Assembly (NCBI RefSeq): GCF_016107395.1
Contig: NZ_JAAIKO010000032.1
Location: forward strand, 29,100-93,099
Source: Streptomyces fildesensis
GTDB lineage: Bacteria; Actinomycetota; Actinomycetes; Streptomycetales; Streptomycetaceae
Length of the DNA: 64,000 bases
Reading direction: 5' to 3'
Shown here: positions 50,424 through 57,911 of the stretch, in pieces
Layout: every line of letters starts with the position of its first letter
Numbering within the stretch: position 1 is the stretch's first letter
Translations under genes and position numbers: made by a program
The notes under the pieces: generated by a model
What the model was told of the DNA's origin: nothing
Seen by the model: only the letters and a program-made list of their open reading frames with translations
Database searches by the model: none

Positions 50424-52070
50424 TCAGTCCTTCTTGCAGGGCGTCCCGCGGGACAGGGCGTAGCGCCCGCCTATCCGATACGTGCCCGGCGCCGGCGCGT
50501 ACAGCCGCGTCCAGTCGCCGGCCTGCTCCAGACAGCCGTGATCGGAGTCCGTGGCTCCCGCTATCGCCAGCCACGGCGACCACGGGATGCGCAGCAGCAC
50601 CGGACCCGCCGTCGGGACGTCGACGACCAGCTCGGCCGGTCCGGCCTGGCGGACGATCGACGGCGGGTCGGCCATCGGCTCGGCCCCGGTCACGCTGTAC
50701 AGCCGCCAGTGGTCGTCCTGCCAGACCGGCTGCAGCCAGGCGTGCCCGGCCGCGACGATCTTCGCCTCGGCGACGGCCGCGCCGTCCGGTTCGTCCGACG
50801 GCAGGACCACGTATCCGACGCCCCAGCGCTGCAGCCACGCCAGATAGGTGGCCGGGGTGAGGGTGCCGTCGTAGAAGAGCGGATTGCGCTCGACGTCCGC
50901 CTGCCGGTTCCAGCCGCGGGCGAGGTTGACGTGCGGGGCTATCCCCGACGCCTCCCAGTGCGAGCGCAGCGGAACGACCTCGACCCGGCCCCGGTCGGCC
51001 CCGACCCGGGCCAGTTCGTCGATGAGCCCCTGGGCGTGCTCGATGGTCGCGGTCACCGGCGCGGTGTTGACCAGGTCGGTGACGGGCTTGGCGACCTGCC
51101 AGACCGCGACGGCGGTGAACGCCGCGAAGATGACGAGGGTCTTACGGCCCCGGTCGGTGCGCCCGACCGCGGCCGCGAGCAGCGCGGTGCCGCCGAAGAG
51201 CAGCGAGAGCCGCTCGACATTGCTGCCGATCGGCGACGGTATCGCCCAGGTCAGCACTATGCCCGCGGCGTAGACCCACGATCCGGTCCGCAGGGTGCTC
51301 CAGGAGCGCGGTACCAGGAGCGCCACCAGCACGGCGGCGGCCAGCGGCAGCGCGGCGAAGTACCAGGTGAACGGCTGCACCCCGTAGAAGGGGAACAGCA
51401 GCGAGGTGCCGCCGACCACGATCGGCGGGCTCGCGGCCAGGATGTACGCGTGCTTGCGCCGCCCGGTGAGGAACAGGGCGCCCGCCAGGACCTCGATGAA
51501 GAGCCCGGCCACCGGGCTGCACATGGTGGCCAGCCCGCCCAGCGCGGAGGCTCCGACGATGCGCGAGGTCCGCTGGTCGTCGTCGGGGAGGACCAGGGCG
51601 GCGGCGGCCAGTGCGAAGAGCATGCCGAGCGCGAAGGTCACCCGGCCCGACGCCACGTCGCACCAGAGCGCGAAGGCCGTCCACAGCGCGGGCAGCATCG
51701 GCCGCCGTATCCGGTAGCGGACCAGCAGATACGCGGCGACGGTGGCGGAGAGCGTGCCCGCGATCACCGCGGTCGTACGGACCCCGAGCCACGCCATGAT
51801 GTAGGGCGACAGGATGCTGTACGAAGCGGGGTGCATCCCGCCGTACCAGGAGAGGTTGTACGCGGAGTCCGGGTGCTCGCGGATGAAGTCCGTCCACGCG
51901 AACTGGGCGGCCATGTCCCCGGCGTCCTTGGCCAGGAACAGCGCCCACACGATGTGCAGCACCGCGGCGAACAGCGTCGCCGCCATCACCGGCCGGCGCG
52001 GATCGGCCAGTCGGAGAAAGGGCTTGGGACGCTTTGCGGCGGCCCAGCCCGCGGTCTCCCAGGTGGTCAC
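50424..52070 (-). CDS. Large polytopic membrane protein (possible GT-C-like fold), function unknown
   Basis: 548 residues. About ten to twelve hydrophobic helices occupy residues 28-330 (AATLFAAVLHIVWALFLA, RTTAVIAGTLSATVAAYLLV and others), followed by a soluble domain of about 200 residues that is probably extracytoplasmic (PVTATIEHAQGLIDELARV ... VGYVVLPSDEPDGAAV ... RLYAPAPGTYRIGGRYAL). The layout, many helices then a globular C-terminal domain, recalls GT-C glycosyltransferases or YfhO-like proteins, but no catalytic motif was identified. GTG start with GGAAGAG upstream. It is divergent from the SpoIIE-type phosphatase. Confidence 0.75.
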   Translation of the reverse strand: MTTWETAGWAAAKRPKPFLRLADPRRPVMAATLFAAVLHIVWALFLAKDAGDMAAQFAWTDFIREHPDSAYNLSWYGGMHPASYSILSPYIMAWLGVRTTAVIAGTLSATVAAYLLVRYRIRRPMLPALWTAFALWCDVASGRVTFALGMLFALAAAALVLPDDDQRTSRIVGASALGGLATMCSPVAGLFIEVLAGALFLTGRRKHAYILAASPPIVVGGTSLLFPFYGVQPFTWYFAALPLAAAVLVALLVPRSWSTLRTGSWVYAAGIVLTWAIPSPIGSNVERLSLLFGGTALLAAAVGRTDRGRKTLVIFAAFTAVAVWQVAKPVTDLVNTAPVTATIEHAQGLIDELARVGADRGRVEVVPLRSHWEASGIAPHVNLARGWNRQADVERNPLFYDGTLTPATYLAWLQRWGVGYVVLPSDEPDGAAVAEAKIVAAGHAWLQPVWQDDHWRLYSVTGAEPMADPPSIVRQAGPAELVVDVPTAGPVLLRIPWSPWLAIAGATDSDHGCLEQAGDWTRLYAPAPGTYRIGGRYALSRGTPCKKD

Positions 52071-52130
52071 GTTGTTCTCTTCCAGTCGCGGGTCCTACGT
52101 GCTCCGGCTTGGATCCCCACCCGGCCGGAG

Positions 52131-52160
52131 TCGAACTCGCACCACGGATCTGGAGTTCGA
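52131..52160. promoter_or_regulatory. Inverted repeat in the divergent region before the SpoIIE-type gene
   Basis: TCGAACTC-N14-GAGTTCGA, 8-bp perfect arms, lies 61-90 bases upstream of the membrane-protein start. The region (281 bases) also has TACGGT at 52260-52265 as a possible plus-strand -10 box. The repeat could be an operator or a leader hairpin. Confidence 0.4.
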
Positions 52161-52351
52161 ACAGAGAGGAAGGACGCTAGCACGTGCCCAGGGGGGCGCT
52201 CACGCGCGGGCGTGCGCCCGGATTCGGGCAATGCCCTTCGCGGCACCCTTACTCGGTCGTACGGTGGTACAGGTGCCGCAGATCTTGCACCGGGACGGGA
52301 GATCCCGGCCGGTCCTGTGAAGCGGCTCCGAGGGAAGGAGCCCACCCAGCC

Positions 52352-54832
52352 ATGGACCGCCGCATTCCTCCGGGGCTGTCCGGACGGATCCCGCTTGCGG
52401 TGATCGTCGTGGACGGCGCGGGACTCGTATCGCACTGGAGCACCGGTGCGCGCAAACTCTTCGGCTGCTCCAAAGAAGAGGCCGTCGGTCGCCCGGCGGT
52501 GGATCTGCTCCCGGTCTCCGGCGCTCTGAACAGCGCGGTCGTGGACGAGGGCTGGCCGGACGACTTCGGCCCCGAGCTGGACGCCTCGCTCAGCGGAGGG
52601 ACCTCGTACCCCACCGCCGGCCGGGCCCGGCTCTTCGACGACTGCCACGGCGGCGGCGCGGACCGGGAGGACGGGGCGGTGGACGTCCTGTGGTGGGCGT
52701 ACCCGCTCGTCGGCCCGGGGCCCGAGCGGCTGCTCGTCCTGGCGGCCGACGCGACCCAGTTACGCTCCTCGCCGGATTCCGGGCCGGAAGAGGACTCGGC
52801 GGACGACGCGCAGGCGGCCCACGGGCCGGCCGGGGAATTCGAACGGATCGCGCCCGGCTTCGCGCTGCACACCGAGTTCTCCGGCGCCGACCAGCTCGCC
52901 AAGCGGCTGCCCGAGATCCTGCCGAGCATGAATCCGGTGGAGAGCGCCCGGATCGTCTCGCAGGTGCTGGAGCTCGGCTATCCGGTGCTGGAATTCAGCC
53001 AGCACGACCGGGTGCCGGTCACCCCCGACTGGGGAGTGCCCAGGCGCGACGAGCGCCGGGCCAGGCAGCGCGCCGCCGCGGCCGCCCAGCTCGACCCGCA
53101 GGCCGCGGCCTCGGCCGACCTGGCGCCCGACCTCGAGTACGCCGCGGTGCGCGAGCACCTCGAATTCCTCAACGAGGTCAGTGCCCGCATCGGCACCTCG
53201 CTGGATCTGGCCCGCACGATCCAGGAGGTCAGCGCGGCCGTGGTGCCGCGCTTCACCGATGTCGCCGGCTCGTATCTGCGCGAGCAGGTGCTCGCGGGTG
53301 AGGGCTTCCCCGACGGGCCGCCGGACGTCACCACCATGTGGTACCGGGTGGCCGTCGAGCACACCGACGAGCCGGGGCGCTGGGACGACGTGGTGCCGGT
53401 CGGCGAGTCGATGCCGTTCCCCGAGCACACCCCGTTCTTCCAGTGCATGACCAGCGGCCGGCCGGTGCTCGTACCGCGGATCTCCGAGCAGATGGGCAAC
53501 GCGATCGCCGCGCAGTTCGAGAAGCGCGACATCAGCCCGCTGATCAACAACCGGTCGATGCTTGTGGTGCCGCTCAAGGCCCGCAACGTGGTGCTCGGCT
53601 TCATGATCCTGCTGCGCCACCAGGAGCGTCCGGTCTTCAACGACATGGACAAGGCCACGGGCGCGGAGTTCGCCGCCCGCGCCGGCCTCGTGCTGGACAA
53701 CGCCAGGATGTACACGTACCAGGAGAATGTCGCCGACACCCTCCAGGACAGCATGCTGCCGCACATCACCCCGCGGATGCCGGGCTGCGACGTGGCCACC
53801 CGCTATCTGCCCGGGACCCGGCTGGGCCGGGTCGGCGGCGACTGGTTCGACACGATCAAGCTGGCCGGCTCGCGGCTGGCGCTCGTCGTCGGCGACGTCA
53901 TGGGGCACGGGCTGAACTCGGCCGCGATGATGGGCCAGCTGCGCACCGCCGTCCAGACCATGGCGGCGATGGGCATGCCGCCCGCCCAGCTGCTGCGCAA
54001 TCTCGACGATCTGGCGCAGCGCCTCGGCGAGCACTATCTGGCGACCTGCCTGTACGCGGTGTACGACCCGATCGAGTCCGAGCTGGTGATCTCCAACGCC
54101 GGACACATCCCGCCGGTCCTGGTGCGGGCGGCCGACGGGCGCAGCGAGCTGCTCGACGTGCCGACCGGCGCCCCGATCGGGGTGGGCGGCGTCCCGTTCG
54201 AGACGGTCACGGTGCCGGTCGCGCAGGGCGACCGGCTGGTGCTGTGCACCGACGGGCTGGTCGAGGTGCGCGGACAGGACATCGGCACCGGGCTGGCCGC
54301 GCTGTGCGAGAGCGCCGCGCACCCGGCGGCGTCGATGGACGACGCCTGCGACACGATCATCCGCGCGCTCAACCCGCGCGGCGGCCGCAAGGACGACGTC
54401 GCCCTGCTGATGGCGCGGTTGAACGGCATCCCGCGTTCGGACGTGGCGACGTGGCAGCTGGCCCGCCATCCGCGCGAGGCCGCGCACGCCCGCCGGCTGA
54501 CCCGCGCGACGCTGCGCGACTGGGATCTGGAGGAGGTCTCCGAGACCGCGGAACTGCTGGTCGGCGAGATCGTCACCAACGCCATCCGGCACGCGGGCAC
54601 CAGTGAGGTCGAGCTGCGCCTGGTGCGGGCCGACGCCCTGCTGTGCGAGGTCACGGACGACGACCACGCGGTCCCGGTCCTGCTGAACACGGGCCCCGAG
54701 GACGAGTACGGGCGGGGCATGCGGATCGTGAGCCGGCTGGCGCGGCAGTGGGGTACGAGCCGCACGGCGCAGGGCAAGACGGTCTGGTTCGAGCAGACGC
54801 TGCCGCGGTCGGCGTCGCGACGGCGGCGCTGA
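52352..54832 (+). CDS. SpoIIE/RsbU-type serine phosphatase with PAS, GAF and HATPase domains
   Basis: 826-residue multidomain signalling protein. A PAS-like domain covers about residues 14-130 (IPLAVIVVDGAGLVSHWSTG), a GAF domain about 280-450, a PP2C/SpoIIE phosphatase about 470-690 (GGDWFDTI, VVGDVMGHGLNSAAMMGQL, CTDGLVEVRG, GGRKDDVALLM) and an RsbW-type HATPase_c about 700-815 (LVGEIVTNAIRHAG, DEYGRGMRIVSRLA). Such proteins control anti-sigma-factor antagonists. Codon 137 is TTA (52760-52762), the rare leucine codon read by the bldA tRNA, implying developmental control of translation. GGAAGGAG lies 11 bases before the ATG. Confidence 0.92.
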   Translation: MDRRIPPGLSGRIPLAVIVVDGAGLVSHWSTGARKLFGCSKEEAVGRPAVDLLPVSGALNSAVVDEGWPDDFGPELDASLSGGTSYPTAGRARLFDDCHGGGADREDGAVDVLWWAYPLVGPGPERLLVLAADATQLRSSPDSGPEEDSADDAQAAHGPAGEFERIAPGFALHTEFSGADQLAKRLPEILPSMNPVESARIVSQVLELGYPVLEFSQHDRVPVTPDWGVPRRDERRARQRAAAAAQLDPQAAASADLAPDLEYAAVREHLEFLNEVSARIGTSLDLARTIQEVSAAVVPRFTDVAGSYLREQVLAGEGFPDGPPDVTTMWYRVAVEHTDEPGRWDDVVPVGESMPFPEHTPFFQCMTSGRPVLVPRISEQMGNAIAAQFEKRDISPLINNRSMLVVPLKARNVVLGFMILLRHQERPVFNDMDKATGAEFAARAGLVLDNARMYTYQENVADTLQDSMLPHITPRMPGCDVATRYLPGTRLGRVGGDWFDTIKLAGSRLALVVGDVMGHGLNSAAMMGQLRTAVQTMAAMGMPPAQLLRNLDDLAQRLGEHYLATCLYAVYDPIESELVISNAGHIPPVLVRAADGRSELLDVPTGAPIGVGGVPFETVTVPVAQGDRLVLCTDGLVEVRGQDIGTGLAALCESAAHPAASMDDACDTIIRALNPRGGRKDDVALLMARLNGIPRSDVATWQLARHPREAAHARRLTRATLRDWDLEEVSETAELLVGEIVTNAIRHAGTSEVELRLVRADALLCEVTDDDHAVPVLLNTGPEDEYGRGMRIVSRLARQWGTSRTAQGKTVWFEQTLPRSASRRRR

Positions 54833-54915
54833 GGGGGCCGGCTGTTCGGCGCCTGGCCGCCGCGTCACCGCGTACCGAGTCACTGAGGTTTCGTCGGATC
54901 CTGGGGAGTCCCGAA

Positions 54916-55638
54916 ATGAACGTGCCCGGCACCTACACACAGGCCTGGGAGAGCTTCTGGCGCGACGCGCCCGCCACGGCCGGGGCGGTCTTCTGGGACG
55001 CGGACGCGTCCCTCACCGCCGCCCTGCAGCTGCCGCTCTTGGAGCCGTACTTCGACGCCGGCCTGCCGGTCGTCGACGTCGGCTGCGGCAACGGCACCCA
55101 GACCCGGTACCTCGCGGAGCGCTACGACCGGGTGGTCGGGGTGGACCTGTCCGAGGCGGCGATCGGGCACGCGCGCCGCGCTGACCCGCACGGCGTCGCC
55201 GAGTACCAGCAGCTCAACGGCGCCGACGCGGCCACGACCCGCCGGCTGCACGCGGAGATCGGTGACGCGAACGTCTATATGCGGGGCGTCCTGCACCAGT
55301 GCGAACCGGCGGACCGGGCGCCGCTGGTCGAGGGCATCGCGACACTGCTCGGCGAGCGGGGGCGGGTGTTCGCGGTCGAGCTGGCCGCGGCCGCGAAGGG
55401 CATCCTGCTGGGTCTGGCCCAGGGACCAGGCGGCCCGCCGCCGAAGCTGGGGGCGGTCTTCGCGCACGGCCTCACCCCGGGCGAGGTGGCCGACGAGGCG
55501 GTTCCCGGCTACTTCCGGGCGGCAGGTCTGGAGCTGCTGGCCGGCGGCGGGCAGCCGCTGACGACGACGGAGTCCCGTACCGACGGCACGCGCATCGAGC
55601 TGCCGTCGCAATGGCTGGTGGCGGGCCGTGTCAGGTAG
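54916..55638 (+). CDS. SAM-dependent class I methyltransferase
   Basis: 240 residues. Motif I VVDVGCGNGTQTRYLAERYDRVVGVDLS at about residues 48-75 identifies the Rossmann-like SAM-binding fold; an acidic D follows in the second strand and MRGVLHQCEPADRAPLVEGI corresponds to the later helix-strand units. The acceptor is unknown. GGGGAG eight bases upstream supports ATG 54916. It follows the phosphatase gene by 83 bases. Confidence 0.82.
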   Translation: MNVPGTYTQAWESFWRDAPATAGAVFWDADASLTAALQLPLLEPYFDAGLPVVDVGCGNGTQTRYLAERYDRVVGVDLSEAAIGHARRADPHGVAEYQQLNGADAATTRRLHAEIGDANVYMRGVLHQCEPADRAPLVEGIATLLGERGRVFAVELAAAAKGILLGLAQGPGGPPPKLGAVFAHGLTPGEVADEAVPGYFRAAGLELLAGGGQPLTTTESRTDGTRIELPSQWLVAGRVR

Positions 55639-55655
55639 CGTCTGTCAGGGTTTGT

Positions 55656-55671
55656 AGAGGTCTAGACCACT
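55656..55671. promoter_or_regulatory. DasR operator (dre)-like site upstream of the peptidase operon
   Basis: AGAGGTCTAGACCACT matches the published DasR dre consensus ACTGGTCTAGACCACT at 14 of 16 positions, with the whole palindromic core GGTCTAGACC intact. It lies 56-71 bases before ATG 55727, between a possible -35 TTGTAG (55652-55657) and -10-like TTATCC (55676-55681); a second -10 box TAGCGT lies at 55713-55718. Confidence 0.6.
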
Positions 55672-55712
55672 GCAGTTATCCACAGCTCTGGCATGCGCTG
55701 CCCAAAACCGCG

Positions 55713-55718
55713 TAGCGT
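55713..55718 (+). promoter_or_regulatory. -10 box next to the M55 peptidase start
   Basis: TAGCGT ends eight bases before ATG 55727 and there is no ribosome binding site, the leaderless pattern seen at many genes here. Confidence 0.45.
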
Positions 55719-55726
55719 TGCCTCGC

Positions 55727-56560
55727 ATGAAGATCCTCATCTCGGCCGACATGGAGGGCGCCACCGGCGTCACCTGGCCTGCCGATGTGTTGCCGGGAAG
55801 CGAGCAGTGGCAGCGCTGCCGCCATATGTTCACGTCCGACGTGAATGCCGCGATCGCCGGGTTCTTCGACGGCGGAGCCGACCAGGTCCTGGTGAACGAG
55901 GCGCACTGGACCATGCGCAACCTGCTGCTGGAGAAACTCGACGAGCGGGCCGAGATGCTCACCGGCCGCCACAAGGACCTGTCGATGGTCGAGGGCGTGC
56001 AGCACGGGGACGTGGACGGCATCGCGTTCGTCGGCTATCACACGGGCGCCGGGACCGAGGGCGTGCTCGCACACACCTATCTCGCCAACTCGATCACGGG
56101 CGTGTGGGCCAACGGTGAGCCGGCGAGCGAGGGGCGGCTGAACGCGCTGGTCGTCGCCGAGTACGGTGTGCCGGTGATCCTGGTGACCGGCGACGACCGT
56201 ACCGGCGCCGACGCGCGCGGCTACGCGCCGCGGGCCCGCACGGTCGCGGTCAAGGACTACGTGTCGCGGTACGCGGCGGTCTGCCGGCCCCCGGCCAGGA
56301 CCGCGGCCGACATCCGGGCCGCGGCGAAGGAGGCGGTGGCCCTCGCGGTGCGCCATGAGCCCGCGCAGGACGGACCGTTCCACATCGAGCTCGAGTTCGA
56401 TGCCGTACACCTTGCCGGGGCCGCCACGGTGGTGCCCGGCGTGGCGCGGACCGGCGAACGCCGAGTCGGCTACACATCACCGACCATGTACGAGGGAATC
56501 CGCGCTTTCAAGGCGGTCACCACGCTCGTGTCGGCAGCGGTGGAGGAACAGTATGGCTGA
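55727..56560 (+). CDS. dppA: M55-family D-aminopeptidase (DppA-like)
   Basis: 277-residue zinc peptidase that removes N-terminal D-amino acids such as D-Ala from peptides. The family metal ligands are at the expected places: Asp8 and Glu10 in SADMEG, His60 in VNEAH, His105 in GYHTGAG and Glu135 in ASEGRLNA, equivalent to those of Bacillus DppA. No signal peptide, so it acts on imported or recycled peptides in the cytosol. First gene of a four-peptidase operon; the next gene overlaps its end by eight bases. Confidence 0.9.
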   Translation: MKILISADMEGATGVTWPADVLPGSEQWQRCRHMFTSDVNAAIAGFFDGGADQVLVNEAHWTMRNLLLEKLDERAEMLTGRHKDLSMVEGVQHGDVDGIAFVGYHTGAGTEGVLAHTYLANSITGVWANGEPASEGRLNALVVAEYGVPVILVTGDDRTGADARGYAPRARTVAVKDYVSRYAAVCRPPARTAADIRAAAKEAVALAVRHEPAQDGPFHIELEFDAVHLAGAATVVPGVARTGERRVGYTSPTMYEGIRAFKAVTTLVSAAVEEQYG

Positions 56561-57911
56561 GCAAGCGGTCTTCGAATCGGTCGGCCTGGGGGTGGACCAG
56601 CAGGCGCTGGACGAGGTGGTGCGCTTCACCTCCGAGCTGATCCGGATCGACACGACCAACCGCGGTGGCGGCGACGGCAACGAGCGGCCCGCCGCCGAAT
56701 ACGTCGCCGAGCTGCTGTCCGACGCCGGGATCGAGCCGATGATCCTGGAGTCCGCCCCCGGCCGTACCAATGTGGTGGCCCGTATCGAGGGCAGCGACCC
56801 CGGCGCCGACGCGCTGCTGGTCCACGGCCACCTGGACGTCGTTCCGGCCGAGCCCGCGGACTGGAGCGTGCACCCCTTCTCCGGCGAGATCCGCGACGGA
56901 GTGGTCTGGGGCCGCGGCGCGGTCGACATGAAGAACATGGACGCGATGGTGCTGGCCACGGTGCGGGCCATGGCCCGCACCGGCCGCCGTCCGGCCCGGG
57001 ACCTTGTGCTCGCCTTCACCGCGGACGAGGAGGACAGCGCCGTGTTCGGCTCCGGCTTCCTCGCGGACCAGCACGCCGATCTCTTCGAGGGCTGTACCGA
57101 GGGCATCAGCGAATCGGGCGCCTTCACCTTCCACGCGGGCGGCGGCATGCGGCTGTACCCGGTGGCCGCCGGCGAGCGCGGCACCGCCTGGCTCCGGCTG
57201 ACGGCGCACGGAAAGGCCGGACACGGCTCCAAGGTCAATCCGGCGAACGCGGTCAGCAGGCTGGCCGCGGCCATCGCGCGGATCGGTGAACACGACTGGC
57301 CGGTCCGGCTCACCGCCACCGTGCGCGCCTCGCTCACCGAACTCGCCGCGCTGCACGGCATCGAACCCGATCTGGACGATGTGGACGGGCTGCTCGGCAA
57401 GCTCGGCCCGGCCGCCGCGCTCGTCGAGCCGACGGTCCGCAACAGCGCCAACCCGACGATGCTGCAGGCCGGTTACAAGATCAACGTCATCCCCGGGACC
57501 TCGACCGCCTACGTGGACGGACGGATGCTGCCCGGTGGCGAGGCCGAGTTCACCGAGACCATGGACCAGCTCACCGGCCCGGACGTCGAGTGGGAGTTCC
57601 ACCACCGCGAGGTGCCGCTCCAGGCTCCGGTGGACTCGCCGACGTACGCGGCGATGCGCGAGGCGCTGGAGCACTTCGACCCGGAGGCGCACGTCGTCCC
57701 GTACTGCATGTCGGGTGGCACGGACGCCAAGCAGTTCTCCCGGCTCGGCATCACCGGCTACGGCTTCTCTCCGCTGAAGCTGCCCCCGGGCTTCGACTAC
57801 CAGGCGCTCTTCCACGGAGTGGACGAGCGTGTGCCGGTCGAGGCGCTGCACTTCGGCGTCCAGGTGCTCGACCGCTTTCTGACCTCCTCCTCAGGGAAGG
57901 CACCGGAATGA
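56553..57911 (+). CDS. M20-family dinuclear zinc peptidase
   Basis: 452 residues. Metal ligands are visible in VHGHLDVVP (His and the assisting Asp), GRGAVDMKN (bridging Asp) and TADEEDSA (catalytic Glu-Glu), with a dimerisation domain from about residue 190 to 310 (RLTAHGKAGHGSKVNPANAVSR). It could act as a dipeptidase, carboxypeptidase or deacylase. GGAGGA lies six bases upstream of the ATG, and it is translationally coupled to the genes on both sides. Confidence 0.88.
   Translation: MAEQAVFESVGLGVDQQALDEVVRFTSELIRIDTTNRGGGDGNERPAAEYVAELLSDAGIEPMILESAPGRTNVVARIEGSDPGADALLVHGHLDVVPAEPADWSVHPFSGEIRDGVVWGRGAVDMKNMDAMVLATVRAMARTGRRPARDLVLAFTADEEDSAVFGSGFLADQHADLFEGCTEGISESGAFTFHAGGGMRLYPVAAGERGTAWLRLTAHGKAGHGSKVNPANAVSRLAAAIARIGEHDWPVRLTATVRASLTELAALHGIEPDLDDVDGLLGKLGPAAALVEPTVRNSANPTMLQAGYKINVIPGTSTAYVDGRMLPGGEAEFTETMDQLTGPDVEWEFHHREVPLQAPVDSPTYAAMREALEHFDPEAHVVPYCMSGGTDAKQFSRLGITGYGFSPLKLPPGFDYQALFHGVDERVPVEALHFGVQVLDRFLTSSSGKAPE

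Noticed and set aside
48505..50838. A 777-codon minus-strand frame opposite the MFS gene
   Set aside because: Antisense shadow of the transporter and its repeats; composition is Arg/Gly/Asp noise.
52120..52165. T-loop-like GTTCGA sequences suggesting a tRNA fragment or attachment site
   Set aside because: No cloverleaf can be formed and no integrase or second copy is present; it is better described as an inverted repeat.
50403..52403. A 666-codon plus-strand frame opposite the large membrane protein gene
   Set aside because: The minus-strand frame has regular hydrophobic helices; this one is Arg/Gly-rich shadow.
52760..54940. A 726-codon minus-strand frame opposite the SpoIIE-type gene
   Set aside because: No recognisable domains, while the plus strand encodes a complete PAS-GAF-PP2C-HATPase protein.
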